Of a stretch of DNA of 64,000 nt, positions 40,401-51,649 are shown one piece after another. Below the pieces are notes generated by a model. The model was not told the DNA's origin. It was given only the letters and a program-made list of their open reading frames with translations, and searched no databases. Both the position numbers and the translations under genes were made by a program. Position 1 is the stretch's first letter. Every line of letters starts with the position of its first letter. Source of the stretch: Colius striatus (taxonomy: Eukaryota > Chordata > Aves > Coliiformes > Coliidae); assembly GCF_028858725.1 (NCBI RefSeq), contig NC_084767.1, forward strand, positions 33,921,395 to 33,985,394, given 5' to 3'.

Positions 40401-43400
40401 TTAAAGAATAAGTGAGCTAAACTTTTTATCCATAGAACATTACAATTGCTCTACCTTAGGATATGAAACAAATGTATTCTCTTTGAACTTGTGGAAAATT
40501 GTCATCCTCCTAATGGCAGTTCCCTAAAGGCTACACTAGCTTCTAGCTCTCTTCAAGCCAAGACCAAAGGTGTATGGCTTTCAGGACACAGGCAGCTTGG
40601 ACCCTACCTACTTAAGGGCCAGTCCCATCTATTGTGATGTGTATTGGTGTAGATGAGTTTATCACTTTTATGAAAAGTTTTTGTGGACTGATGGAAGTGT
40701 TCATTGGATCAGTTACCCATTTTAGAGGTAGCTCTGATCTTACTCTTTCTGACCATAAGGATACTCTGAGATCTTGTTTTTAAAGACTTAACCCTTTGAT
40801 GTCATCAAAGACTACATTTAAGGAGGAAAAGAATAACAGAAAATTGACTGGCTTGTATCATACCAAACTGACTGTCTGTGTTCAACACTGAAGTCACAGG
40901 GTCTTCGTAGCCTACAGTACTACTTCCAGTTGAGTCCAGGAGGAAAATCTCATTCAGAACCTTACTGCTGTGTCTAATACCGACAGCCTGCCCAACCTAT
41001 GCTGCTGAAAAAACTGTGTCCAAAGGCTCTCAGACATCAATGAGAGAGAAAATGTAACTTGCAGCCATTTGCATGTACAGCCACTAGTGTGAGGGAGGTC
41101 CTCCATCTTCTTTCTGAACCACTGATACACTGTTGCCAGGTGTAGATTTATTTCAGGATCTAGCAACAGAAAAAGCATCCCTCCAAGGATTTATTTTGAA
41201 ATTCGTTGTAGAGGAATAGCAGGGTGTAGCATTCCAAATTTTTACTTTTATTCAAAAGCATTAAACAGATGCATTGAAATACATGTCAAAACTGTGTCTT
41301 TTTTGATTCAACAGTTCATTACCATGTACAACATATTTCTCACCAGTCTAATCATGATTTTGGTTTTCCTTTGTAGGCTGCTGCTCTGGTTCATATTTAT
41401 ACTGATGGATCTGTGCTTCTGACACATGGTGGAGTTGAAATGGGGCAAGGTATTCATACAAAAATGATCCAGGTAACAAATGATACAAACAAACATTATC
41501 ATGTGCTATATTTGTCATGCAGATGTGTGTGAAGGTTTTCTTCTTGGCTGGTTAGAGTGCCAGTAGGACTGTTTCTTTGCTTTTATATAGTTAGAAAGCA
41601 AAGATATGTTAAGAGTTGCAGAGACAGCAGGAATTAAAACCAGATTATTTGGTTATTATTCTTCCAATGGTATGTGAAGAGGCTTATTAGAAATCAGATT
41701 TTTTTTTTTGTGGATGATCCTGTAAAACCTATGGTAAAAGAAAAAAGGACAATCAATATTCAGTTTAGTGTACAGTCCAGACAATATTATTATGATAATA
41801 TTTGTTTAATGGATAATTGAGGAACAAATCTGTAAAGATATTTATCAAGTCATTGAAAGTCTGGGCTGGCATAATTTGCTCTAAGTCTTATAGGATTTAA
41901 GCAGCAAAATCGGGAACTGAATGTTAGATTCCAGAGTTTCAATCCAGAGTTTGATTACACCTAAAACATTGTGCTGCTTTTCTGTTTCTTTATATGGACT
42001 GGAACAGGCTGCCCAGGTGGATTGTTGAGTCTCCTTCTCTGGAGGCATCCAAAACTCACCTGGATGAGTTCCTGTGTGACCTACTGTAAGTGGTCCTGCT
42101 CTGGCGGGGAGGTAGGACTAGATCTTTCCAGGTCTTTTCCAACGCTTAAGATTCTGTGATTCTGTGACAAGCGCGACAGAATGACTTCAGCTGAAGGTTG
42201 AAAGAGGATTTGCTAAAACTTTATGTTTCCTGGTATTACTGCTAGCAAGTACTAGGGTACTGTTAGAGTGTTTAGAATGCTTCTAAAACAGAGAAGAATT
42301 TGTTATTATTCCTGAAACAGGTTGCTAGTCGGGAACTGAACATCCCCATGTCATGTATTCACTTCTGTGAAACGAGCACAACAACTATTCCCAATGCATG
42401 TGCCTCAGCAGGATCTGCAGGGACAGATGTCAATGGCATGGCTGTGAAGGTAAGGTGTAGTATTTAGTTTAACAAAATACCTTTTCCCTCATGGTATTTA
42501 GTGCCTGCCAAATTTGAAGCATTAGTGATCCCATAGAAATGACGTTTGGGATGACCAAACTGGAAACTATCAAGAGGAAACAGTGTGTTTACAGTTTCTT
42601 ACAGCGCTTATGAGTTTTCAGAATATTATCTGAACTTTCCCCAAAATGTTTATGTTTGGCAAAATCCTTGTTTCATGTGACTGACTAACTAGTCCCATAC
42701 ACATCTTGTATCCTGCTCCTCTTCTAAGTCTACTGATGGATGCCCTTGTAACTTAACCCTTTATAATGTTTGTCTTTGAAGTTAAAATGACACCTACTAT
42801 CATAGTTTTTCAAACCAAGATGACAATAATGCATATAATAAGTGCTACCTAGAGCTTGTCTGTGTTAATTTTGTGTTATATTCTCCTGACTTCTCACAAG
42901 GATGCTTGCCAAACTCTTCTTAAACGCCTGCAGCCTATCATGAACAGGAACCCAAAGGGGACCTGGAATGATTGGGTAAGACGTGAATCCTACTAAATGT
43001 GTTTTTGCTCTTGCAGAAACTGTGATATATGTATTATAGACTAATAGCAACCTAAACTGTAAAAACAAGTTATTTCACAGAAAGATGGAGTGTAGGTACT
43101 TGCTTTAGATATGTGGGAAACAATCACAAGCCAGCAATGTGCCCTCGTGGCCAAGAAGGCCAATGGCATCCTGCGATGCATCAAGAAGAATGTAGCCTGC
43201 AGGTCAAGGGAGGCTCTTCTCCCCCTCTACTCTGCGCTGGTGAGGCCTCATCTGGAGTCCTGTGTCCAGTTCTGGGCTCCTCAGCTCAAGAGAGACAGGG
43301 AACTTCTGGAGAGAGTCCAGCGCAGGGCCACAAGATGATCAGGGGACAGGAGCATCTTTCATACGAGGAAAGGCTGCAGGAACTGGATCTGTTTAGTCTA

Positions 43401-46400
43401 GAAAAGAGAAGACTGAGGGAGGATCTTATTAATATTTACAAATATCTAAATGATGGGTGCCAGGAGGTTGGGGCATCCCTTTTTTCTATTGTATCTAGCA
43501 AAAGGACAAGAGGTAATGGGATGAAGCTGGAACACAAAAAGTTCCATTTAAATATAAGAAAAAACTATTTCACTGTTCAGGTGAGGGAGCAGTGGCACAG
43601 GCTGCCCAGAGGGGTTGTGGAGTCTCCTTCCTTGGAGGTCTTTAAGACCTGCCTGGACATGTTCCTATGCAACTTGATCTAGGTGAACCTGCATCTGCAG
43701 GGAGGCTGGACTAGGTGATCTCTAAAGGTCCCTTCCAGCCCCTATCATTCTATGATTCTATGATATCTAGTTGGGAAGGAAGGGAAACTATCTCTGAAGT
43801 CACAGTGAAGACACAGAAGTTTTTAATACACAAAAAAATATCAGCTTGTGCAATAAGATGATCCACCTCAGATTAGCCTTAGACAAGCTGTTGCCAAAGG
43901 ATTGTCAGGGTATATGTGTACAGTGTCAGTTTTCCTACATGGCTGATTTTAAAATTTACCAAATCAGTAAAAGATAAGCTTCTCAGTTTCTTCCTTTCAT
44001 CTCTTTCCTATGCATATGCCATATATTACAGAACTGCACAAAAGATAGCTGGGAACCCTTGCTCCTATTGTTATAGTATGTAATTAGTTATAATATTAAT
44101 AATATTAGTTACAGTTACAGTACAGTAGTACAGATGTAGTGCTAAGGCTATCTATAGAAATAGTCACTATCTGGTGCCCACTTGAAACTGGAATAGAATT
44201 TTAGCACTAGAAACTGTATTTTCTTAACTAAAAACTTTCTACTATAATATCAACTATTTTATGATGCTGAGGCAAAGAATCTAGTCCTGTGTATTATGAT
44301 GTTAAAAGGAAACTTGTTTGTTGTCTTCTTGTGTAGTATTACTTGGTATCTGTGGCCTAATGAAAAGGACAATCCCTGCCACAAGATGTTTACAGATCCA
44401 GTACATTAGGATGTTTCTTATCAAGTGATTAAGTACTATAATAACTGAAAAAAAATGGCAGTAGCATTTACTACCTACAGCAAATAATGTTGGAAAACAT
44501 GTGGTAGTTTGGTAACTGACAACCATGTATGCAAAGATAATCTCATCTAACATGTGTCAAATTAATTTGGATAGTTCAGACACCCCCAAAATCTCTTCTG
44601 ACCTAAGGAAGAATGCCAATATATGCAGAAAAACTTTCCATTTGTAAAGTAAATTACAATTAATTAAAACAACCCCAAACAAACAACTTACTGATTTTGT
44701 GAACTGAGTAAATCTAACATGAGAATCACTGAAGTGGAGTAGATTTGTGACCTCATGCTATCGTTTTTACCACTAGCAGAAGAACACTACAAAGAGCATT
44801 TCTCTCATCAACTGTCATTTTTATGCAATATGTCATGCAGCTCTTTTATGTCAGTAACTTATCAACCATATCTGTTCAATTGACAAAAAAGGTCCTGTTT
44901 CCATTGGACTTGAGCAGCAAAATTGAGCAGCGTCCTTTTTGACTATGGCATTATCAGTAGTAAAGTTTCTGCAAGAAGACCACTGTTTTTGGGTATATGC
45001 TGTGTTCCTTCCTGACTCCTTCCTTGGTTTATCACAAACATTATTATGTTTTACAGATTAAAGAAGCTTTTGAACAGAGTATAAGTCTTTCAGCTACTGG
45101 CTACTTCAGGTAATACATTTTTATCCTTTAAAAATCCATGAGTTAGACCAGGACTGATTTTTGAAGGTAACTGCTGTGAATAGAAGATCCTGTTCAGTAG
45201 TTCTTTCTAGTGGCTCAGCTTACGTTTTATGTAATTCTTTGATATATGGGAGGTTGGAGAATAAAGTTTAAGTGCTAATTTCTGCCTAGCCCTATGTGAA
45301 CTGTCTGGAAAATGTCAAAAGAATATTTTGTCCCCTCTTTGCTTCATGATTTGGCCATTAGTAAACCGGAAAGCGTGAAGAAGTTGCTGCCCATAACAGC
45401 AGTTGTGCAAAGTGGGACATAGTGGAGGCTATATATATTGCTGTAAATATTGATGTACTACAGATTGTTTACACTTTTACCCACAAGCGTGAACACAGTG
45501 AGTTCACAGGCAGAACAAGTGGCAACATTAGAATATTTATCCATCACACACCTGTAATTAGCAACCACGTGCACTTATGTAAAATTAGGTCCATTCTAAT
45601 TCTAGATCTGAACCTTATTTATCTTTAGAGGAATGAGAATGTAATGGTTGAGTTTGAGAAAGCTATTGGTGGTTTATTTTTTTATGCTAAGTCGGGAATC
45701 AAGTGCCACGATTCAGCACGAGGGTGGGACATGCTCATATGAGAAGCAGAGTTGCTCACTGATCCTAGTTTTGGAGTAATTTTGACCTCTGTGCTTCTGA
45801 AGCCTCAGAAAATGCCCACCATACACTTAGATGTGAATTTATTCACAACAGCATGCTATTGTAGGACACAGTAATCAAGTACAATTCCCACTACTGTGTC
45901 TCAGCGCAGACTTGTGTTCTTTTTTTCTCTGAATTCTTTCAGTGTTTATAGAGAACAAGAAAGGGAAAATCCTTGTGCTATATCTGAGGGTGTACTAGAA
46001 TTCAAAGCAAAGTGTTTCTCTTAGCCTTCTGTGCTTTATGTCTTCCTTCCCTCCACTCATATTTACTACTTGCATATAAACAGCAACTTTTCAGATATTC
46101 GAGCAGTCAGGAGAAAGTTGAAAAGGCCCTTCGCCAACCCATACTTATTTAAAACATGAGCAAGAGTCCAAACAGAACATCCCTTCCTGCTGTTAAGTGT
46201 GTTCAAGTATGTTTTTTGCTTATGCAGCCTTTTAAGAATGTTGATACTTCCAAAGCAAGGAACAACATTCGTATTTTACTATTGACATTTAATCATGTCC
46301 GAAAACATCTGCAGATCCATGAGCCTCAAAGCTTTTGTTGATCTAGTTGTTCTCTGGTCATGTTCTCCACATCCAAGAACTGCAAAGCCACCTGAGGTAG

Positions 46401-49400
46401 ATGGGATGTGAGAAGTTGAATATGTGGCTTTCGTGTATCCCTTTTTCAGTGCATGGCTCAATGCTCTGAATTACACTATGATTGTTTTATGGAGTAAAGT
46501 TTTAAGTATGCTCAACAAAGACATTTCAGTCATATGCGATGAGAAAATCTGCCTTGGTCATATAGCTCACATGACTGGGGGATACCACATTTCACTTTCC
46601 TCTTGTGTCTGTTTAGTTTAATCCATCAATCTGGACTACTGTGGTTTCCTCAGGCTCGCTCCCTTCAGAGTAATTACACCTTTATTTCACTATTCCCTTT
46701 TTGACCCTCTCACTCATTCTGTAGGCAATTTTTGTGATTTCAACTCTTTCATCTGTCTGCTGTAAAATTTTCTTTCATAGGTCCTGACTAGTTTTCCTCC
46801 TTTTTTTTTCTGAATTTCCATGTTTTATTAGCTAAGAAATCATTACCTTAAATTTGTGTTCTGTACTTGATTATCATGTCTCTTTTAGTATATTTGAGGG
46901 CTTATGATTTTTATAGACTCTCCTGAACTGAAATAACTTGTTTGTCTGCTAAATGTTATATAAATACCAGATCAATCAAACCTAAACTGCTAGTGCTGTG
47001 TAGGATTTCATGGAATTTAACTGCTGAGGATCTGACCTGTTCTGTAAGATTTCACTTTAAGTAGTTTTAGACTTTCACATGCTCATAGCTTTGTTGTGAT
47101 GCAAATATTCATTTATTTTCCCTTGTGGACTTGTTTATTTAATCAAGAGGCTACAATGAAAACATGGATTGGGAGAAAGGGGAAGGAAAGCCATTCACAT
47201 ATTTTATTTTTGGAGCTGCTTGTTCAGAGGTTGAAATTAACTGTCTAACAGGAGATCACAAGGTAATAATTAAATGTCATGGAAGTTCTTTAAATAATGT
47301 GAATTATTTAAAGAATGCCTGAATGCCTCAACAGTCCTTCTGATTTTGCATTAGTAAGTCACCTGTCTTCACATAGTAATAAATATGTCAACAGTGTAAG
47401 TGCAAATTACAAGTGGAGCAGAATGAAAGTTGTGCTGTGTTAACCACCTTTTGGTAGCTCTATATGTGTTATATGGGTTCACCTTTTTGGTATGGCAGAC
47501 ATTTGACGTGTCCTTTGCTTGTTCTTTTCCTGTTTGCCGTCAAACAAATTAGAGCAGAGCTAAATATTCTATTTCCAAGCTTTCGAACATCGAGACATCT
47601 GTCATAGACTGCTACTCATGTGCCCTGTATCCATACTTATTTATGTGGAAATTTCCTTGTGCAATGTGAAGAATCTGAGAGGGCTGTCTCTGGCTAAACT
47701 TCTGTTAGTTGAAACAAACCTGTTTTGCGTGTAATGGGGTATTGGAAATTACTTTGAAATTGTGAACATGGAAGAGCCTCTGTTTTAGCATATATTACTG
47801 TGCTGAGTGCCAACTCTAACCTCCGTTGTTCTAATGCCTCCACTCCAAATATCTCTCTCAGTAATATGCATTTGAATTTTATTTACAGAACCTCAGAACA
47901 GACATTGTTATGGACATTGGATGCAGCATAAATCCAGCTGTGGATATAGGACAGGTATGTGCCAAGAATTTCGTATTATCTTTTTTATAACACACTGATA
48001 GCCTTATCTGAACTGAAGGTTAACTTAGAAAATGTTAGTTTCTTTATAGATAATGTCATAAATCATATCAGAGGTCCTTTACTTGTAGACTTGCCCCATT
48101 TGAGTCATTGTCAGAGCTTTGTAGATGTCAATGAAGCTCGAATTTTACCCATGATGACAACCTGTAGTACTTCCTATGTGTACAGATGCCCACTGTCTAC
48201 TGGACTTAAATCCTGTTTGTGATCTACGGTCTCCAAATTCACCTGTTGTTTGACCTGCTCACTTTATAGCGGGGGAACATCTTTCTTCATTACAGGCAGG
48301 TCTACAGATCTCATTACTTCATCATGAAAGCAGGTATCTCTGCCTGGTATGACAGAGGAGTGTGAAAGCTTTTCTCATCACAGTAGCCCCAAAATATTGC
48401 ATAGTCCCATTAGGTAAACAGTAAAGAAAATGATTGTTGGGTCTCTTTCTCTCGGAACATTCAAAACTGCCTGGATGAGTTCCTGAGTGTGACCTACTCT
48501 AGGTGGTCCTGCTCTGGCCAGGGGGGTTGGACGAGATGATCTCTCAAGGTCCCTTTCAACCCGTAAGATTCTGTGAGATTCTAATGGCTACTGATACAAA
48601 TTGGTTCTTGCCAGTTTTTCCCATTTTACCAAACATAAGAACATAAATGCTATTTCTTTTTGCATTTGAAGATTGAAGGTGCCTTTGTTCAAGGTGTTGG
48701 GCTGTACACAATGGAGGAATTAAAGTACTCTCCAGAAGGAGTACTCTGGACTCGAGGTCCAAATCAGTATAAGATCCCTGCTGTCTGTGATATTCCAGAA
48801 CACTTTAGTGTTTCCCTGCTGTCATCTTCCCAAAATCCTTATGCCATCTATGCATCCAAGGTAAGCAAACCATCACAGGGCCTAATTCTTAGATCCCAGG
48901 ACATACAGAGAAATTACTCTGATATGAAACGTAGAAGTTTTCAATTTCTCTTCTTTAGCATTTCAAACAAGGGCCCATAAAATTATTTTATCTATGATAT
49001 CCAAGAAGTTAATATGAAAAGACTTGATACAGGATATTGCTGCATATCTTTCATGGTTGGCAATTAGTAATTTTAGAGTTTCATTAACAGACCATACACA
49101 GAATCTACAAGCTCAATTTAGATTCATACTTTTAAAATATGATGATGAACTGAGAGGTTAGAATACAAAAAAAACCAAATCAATTAATGGAGAAATTATA
49201 ATGGCAATGGGAATGTGCAGCTTACTTATGTATGTTTTGCAATTAGAAATAGGACTGTATATGTGTGTAATTATATGAGAGATTGGCCGAAATATTCAGT
49301 TGGTGTAATCGTTGCTTCAATTTACTGTAGCAAATATTCTGACCAGTTGTACATAAGCAGTAATGGTAAATCAAGATGAAGGTAATTCTGCAAATTTCCA

Positions 49401-51561
49401 TCTGTTTCGAGTATTAGATATGCTTTCAGAATGCAGTAAAGTAAAACAGCAGTAAAAGAAAACAGTATGACAGGAGGAAAAAGCATTATACTGCAAAAGT
49501 TATTAAAGAACAAGTAGGTCCTTCAAAATTATTTAAAACTGTTTCAGCAATACATAATTTTAAAAGTGTTCATTTTTAAGGAAAAAAATATCATCTAGCT
49601 GAAGTAGTTACATAGTTGATTTGGAACAGATCTAGAGAGCTGATAATAATATCCTTCTTCAAACAAGCTTTTATCTTTTTCTGTGAACTTTTATCCTATA
49701 ATTAACCTTAAAAGTCACTGTAAGAAGGTGTGATTCTGTCTTCACACAACATATTTGGGGAAGACATTAGGTTTTCAGATTTTAGCAAGAAGATAAGTAA
49801 GATTCAAATGCAATATCCCAATCTAGTCCAGATTAAAATGTCCAGTACCACAGCACTGAGTGGCCTATGGAATAAGAGGGGATTTGACCTATCTTTGAGA
49901 TAAGAAACAAATGTGGATCTTGTGTCAGACTCAGTGAGAGGATGTCAGATCCACTGAGGTCAATGATGTTTGTCCACAGGGAATTATCATCAGTTCAGAC
50001 TTTATTTCTTAGCTGTAGCTATGATTCTATCTATTTGGGTAATTTTAATTTTGTCTGACAATTATTCTAAATTTCAGTTTACCAATGAGCTAAAAAGATT
50101 CTAAAATCTGTAGCCAACATTTGAAATCAACCTTTTTAGCTCCCTGGAAGTAGATACTGTCAGAAGACTTGGTGTGATCTACGCTTGCTTCTGGTAGATC
50201 TGAAATACACTCTATCATCAAGGGATTAAATGCTTTTTGAGTTACTGACTTTTAAGTCTTTTAGCTGATGTTGATATGACAATTATTCCTCTCTTTGCTG
50301 AAACCTACACCTCTTTGACTTCTTTTTTTCTCCTTTTAGGGGATAGGTGAGGCAGGACTTTTCCTGGGATGCTCTGTGTTCTTCGCTTTGAGAGATGCAA
50401 TAACTAGTGTGAGGAATGAAAGAGGACTGAAAAAGACCTTTGCACTGAATAGCCCTCTGACTGCAGAACAAATACGGGCAAGCTGCGCAGATGACTTCAC
50501 TGAGATGGTAAGAGGAAGGGTCTGTTTAGGTATCTCTGGGTAGAGGTGCATACTGCTTTTGGTGGGGTGCCTAATGATATCTTCAGTTGGTCATGCTTTG
50601 TATATGGCAATACCACAGGCTCCTTGTAATCAAAATGTCAAGTAATAGGTTTCACTCGCACAAGTCATTCCGACAAATGCCATTCAAGCATTGTATTGGT
50701 ATATCCCTGGTTTTGTATCCTTTTTTTTCTCTCTGAAATGTACAGAACTTTTACAATCCTCTCTTTGCATGAAGCCCCTTCCTTTCTTCTGCACGTCAAA
50801 TCCCATTAAATAGCTCCTCTTGCTGACTTGCAATGCATCAGCTTCCAAGTATCTTCAGTCTTCTTCCAGGTGCTTTTTCCAAGTGACTTGCACTCTGGCA
50901 CTGGTCATCTCATTCGGATACTCCTTGCTATGCCCAGTACTCTGGGACAAAAATAAATAACTTGCAACTAACAACAGGATTCAGAAGACAGACAAATGAG
51001 GCAATATACCTACAATGCTGATCCTTTGTATTCTCTGCTTTCTGCAACTGTTGTCTTGTAGTCATGTTCCCACTGCCATAAAAATTCTTCTTCTGTGTAA
51101 GTTTTTGTTCAGCTTACAGCATTTATGAAGCAAGGTCCTTATAAATCCTGTGTCCTGAAGCCCTAAGGCTCTGCCATGGAAACTCAGGAGTTCTCACTCA
51201 CCGATTACTCCCATAATATTTCTGTGGTCATATTGGGGTGCCTTTGGTCCTCAAATCATTAGATTCATGGACTTACTGTCATTGCAGGAGCTTGAAGGAT
51301 GGGAGATCTACTAATGCAGAGACCACACTTCTCCATCCCTGTTTGACCCTGACCCCAGTTATCACTGACACTCCTTCCAGCCATTTTCTATAGGTGTCTC
51401 CTGTAGAACACTCTACTGAATGATTTGAAGACACCTGATAAGGGCAATGTTGTGAGCTTGCCAGTCAAATAATATTAACAAATCACTCTTTTCATTTCTT
51501 CTTCTTTTAGATGGCAAGTGGTGAATCTGCTTCCTCCACTCCTCGGGTCATATCTGTCTGA
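12652..51561 (+). CDS. AOX1: Aldehyde oxidase 1, complete gene, 35 coding exons, 1339 aa predicted
   Basis: AOX1 is a cytosolic homodimeric molybdo-flavoenzyme that oxidises aldehydes to acids and hydroxylates N-heterocycles, passing electrons through two 2Fe-2S clusters and FAD to O2. I placed 35 exons whose lengths sum to 4020 nt including the stop, with every phase joining and no internal stop. The length fits the family (human AOX1 is 1338 aa, also 35 exons). Domain order is Fe-S (about 1-171), linker and FAD (about 198-540), then Moco/substrate domain (about 575-1339). Aldehyde oxidase rather than xanthine dehydrogenase is indicated by Leu812 and Val890 where XDH has Glu and Arg, by the retained Lys894, and by FRGFGFPQ instead of the XDH FRGFGGPQ. 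Exon coordinates are in the three domain entries. Introns are GT-AG except intron 16 (GC-AG). CR1 copies and two solo LTRs sit in introns without touching exons. Confidence 0.98.
12885..12897 (+). repeat. G13 homopolymer
   Basis: A run of 13 G about 170 bases into AOX1 intron 1, downstream of the CpG island. Length is likely to be uncertain in any assembly. Confidence 0.85.
14735..14995 (-). mobile_element. CR1 LINE fragment
   Basis: AATCATAGAATCATTTAGGT followed by TGGAAAGGACCCATCAAGTCC, the reverse complement of a CR1 3' end of a different subfamily from the AGATCATCTAGTCC copies. In AOX1 intron 2. Confidence 0.85.
20073..30747 (+). CDS. AOX1: AOX1 exons 7-16: linker and FAD-binding domain
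   Basis: Exons: 20073-20153, 20671-20751, 21770-21914, 22086-22178, 25954-26105, 26323-26416, 27162-27271, 28119-28303, 29696-29855, 30655-30747. Exons 7-8 encode the variable linker (ICCQ...CCLDQ, then [10 protein letters not shown]). From exon 9 onward is the FAD-binding fold typical of molybdenum hydroxylases ([38 protein letters not shown]) and the CO-dehydrogenase flavoprotein C-terminal-like region ([21 protein letters not shown]). Intron 10 (22179-25953) is enlarged by two LTR insertions. Exon 10 has a weak donor (gtcagt). Exon 16 ends CAG followed by gcaagt, a GC donor; the homologous junction in the human protein falls at the same place, so the boundary is secure. Confidence 0.96.
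22738..23778 (-). mobile_element. Solo LTR of an ERVL-like endogenous retrovirus (first copy in AOX1 intron 10)
   Basis: A GC-rich block of about 1041 bp with inverted terminal words: TGTAGTGGTTT at the left and AAACCACTATA at the right. The 5-bp sequence CAACT flanks both sides (22733-22737 and 23779-23783), a target-site duplication. The right end should be CA and appears mutated to TA. A reverse-strand AATAAA near 22890 suggests minus orientation. The inside has degenerate repeats of a CTCCAGCGTGG-like unit. No retroviral coding sequence. The 5-bp duplication fits ERVL-type integration; family assignment is from memory of common avian repeats. Confidence 0.8.
24633..25641 (-). mobile_element. 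Solo LTR of an ERVL-like endogenous retrovirus (second copy in AOX1 intron 10)
   Basis: A 1009-bp element running from TGTCTGGTAACTAACTGG to CTAAACCAGAACA, with TG...CA ends and a perfect 5-bp duplication GTAAC on each side (24628-24632 and 25642-25646). On the minus strand it reads from TGTTCTGGTTTAGC to a late ATTAAA signal (near 24810 on the plus coordinate), so it is antisense to AOX1. Its right half is CpG-rich. No internal viral genes, so it is a recombined solo LTR. Its sequence differs from the first LTR. Confidence 0.85.
26724..26915 (-). mobile_element. Degraded CR1 LINE fragment
   Basis: Old CR1 remnant recognised by TTGAGGCCATTTCTTCTT and GAGACCAACCCCCATCTCACTAC. In AOX1 intron 12. 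Confidence 0.7.
28661..29470 (-). mobile_element. CR1 LINE fragment, about 0.8 kb
   Basis: Begins AGAATCATAAAATCATTG and runs through typical CR1 sequence. On the minus strand part of it encodes the ORF2 C-terminal words [13 protein letters not shown] and [14 protein letters not shown]. In AOX1 intron 14, about 230 bases before exon 15. Confidence 0.9.
31355..51561 (+). CDS. AOX1: AOX1 exons 17-35: molybdenum-cofactor and substrate domain
   Basis: Exons: 31355-31524, 32745-32871, 33404-33526, 34695-34791, 35605-35729, 37174-37307, 38550-38637, 39315-39401, 39687-39878, 40163-40390, 41377-41472, 42321-42449, 42901-42975, 45057-45109, 47148-47262, 47889-47954, 48672-48860, 50340-50507, 51511-51561. 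Key motifs are [11 protein letters not shown], the Moco loop VGGAFGGK (805-811) followed by Leu812, [10 protein letters not shown] with Lys894, [10 protein letters not shown] (Arg922), GGVEMGQG (1044-1051) and GIGEAG with catalytic Glu1271, matching human Glu1270. The last exon encodes a short tail ending in VISV before TGA 51559-51561. That tail is Ser-rich and diverges from the human PWNVPI ending. Exon 26 has a weak donor (gttggt). Confidence 0.97.
34983..35330 (-). mobile_element. CR1 LINE fragment, diverged
   Basis: ACAGAATCACAGAATAATTA followed by GGTCATCTAGTTCGACTTCC. In AOX1 intron 20. Confidence 0.8.
36123..36545 (-). mobile_element. CR1 LINE fragment, diverged
   Basis: ATGGTTTGGGTTTAAAGAAA, then AAGATCATCTAAGCCAACCC and CTTCTCTGGGCAACGTGTTCC, a CR1 reverse complement. 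In AOX1 intron 21. Confidence 0.8.
41988..42168 (+). mobile_element. CR1 LINE 3' end
   Basis: GAACAGGCTGCCCAGGTGGA through to AAGATTCTGTGATTCTGTG. In AOX1 intron 27. Confidence 0.87.
43100..43765 (+). mobile_element. CR1 LINE, about 0.65 kb, best preserved copy
   Basis: 5'-truncated CR1 with the end of ORF2 still readable in two overlapping frames. One holds [20 protein letters not shown] and the other [18 protein letters not shown], so one frameshift separates them. It ends CCTATCATTCTATGATTCTATG. In AOX1 intron 29. Confidence 0.92.
48435..48583 (+). mobile_element. CR1 LINE 3' end, short
   Basis: AACTGCCTGGATGAGTTCCT, GGTTGGACGAGATGATCTCTC, ending AAGATTCTGTGAGATTCT. In AOX1 intron 32, about 90 bases before exon 33. 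Confidence 0.85.
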
Positions 51562-51639
51562 ATGATAAACCAAAGTGCACAAGACTGGAATGGAATAGAA
51601 AACTGATTCACTGCTCCAATACATGCTAATCAATACACA

Positions 51640-51645
51640 AATAAA
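51640..51645 (+). terminator. Candidate AOX1 polyadenylation signal AATAAA
   Basis: An AATAAA hexamer 79 bases after the AOX1 stop codon, implying a very short 3' UTR if used. An ATTAAA lies about 110 bases further on and could serve a longer transcript. Confidence 0.45.
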
Positions 51646-51649
51646 TACA

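Noticed and set aside
43113-43682. 189-aa open frame
   Set aside because: This is the translated 3' part of a CR1 LINE read across a frameshift, so it belongs to the mobile element.
12652-51561. Xanthine dehydrogenase as the identity of the large gene
   Set aside because: It lacks the XDH pocket Glu and Arg, has FRGFGFPQ, and sits next to SGO2, all pointing to AOX1.
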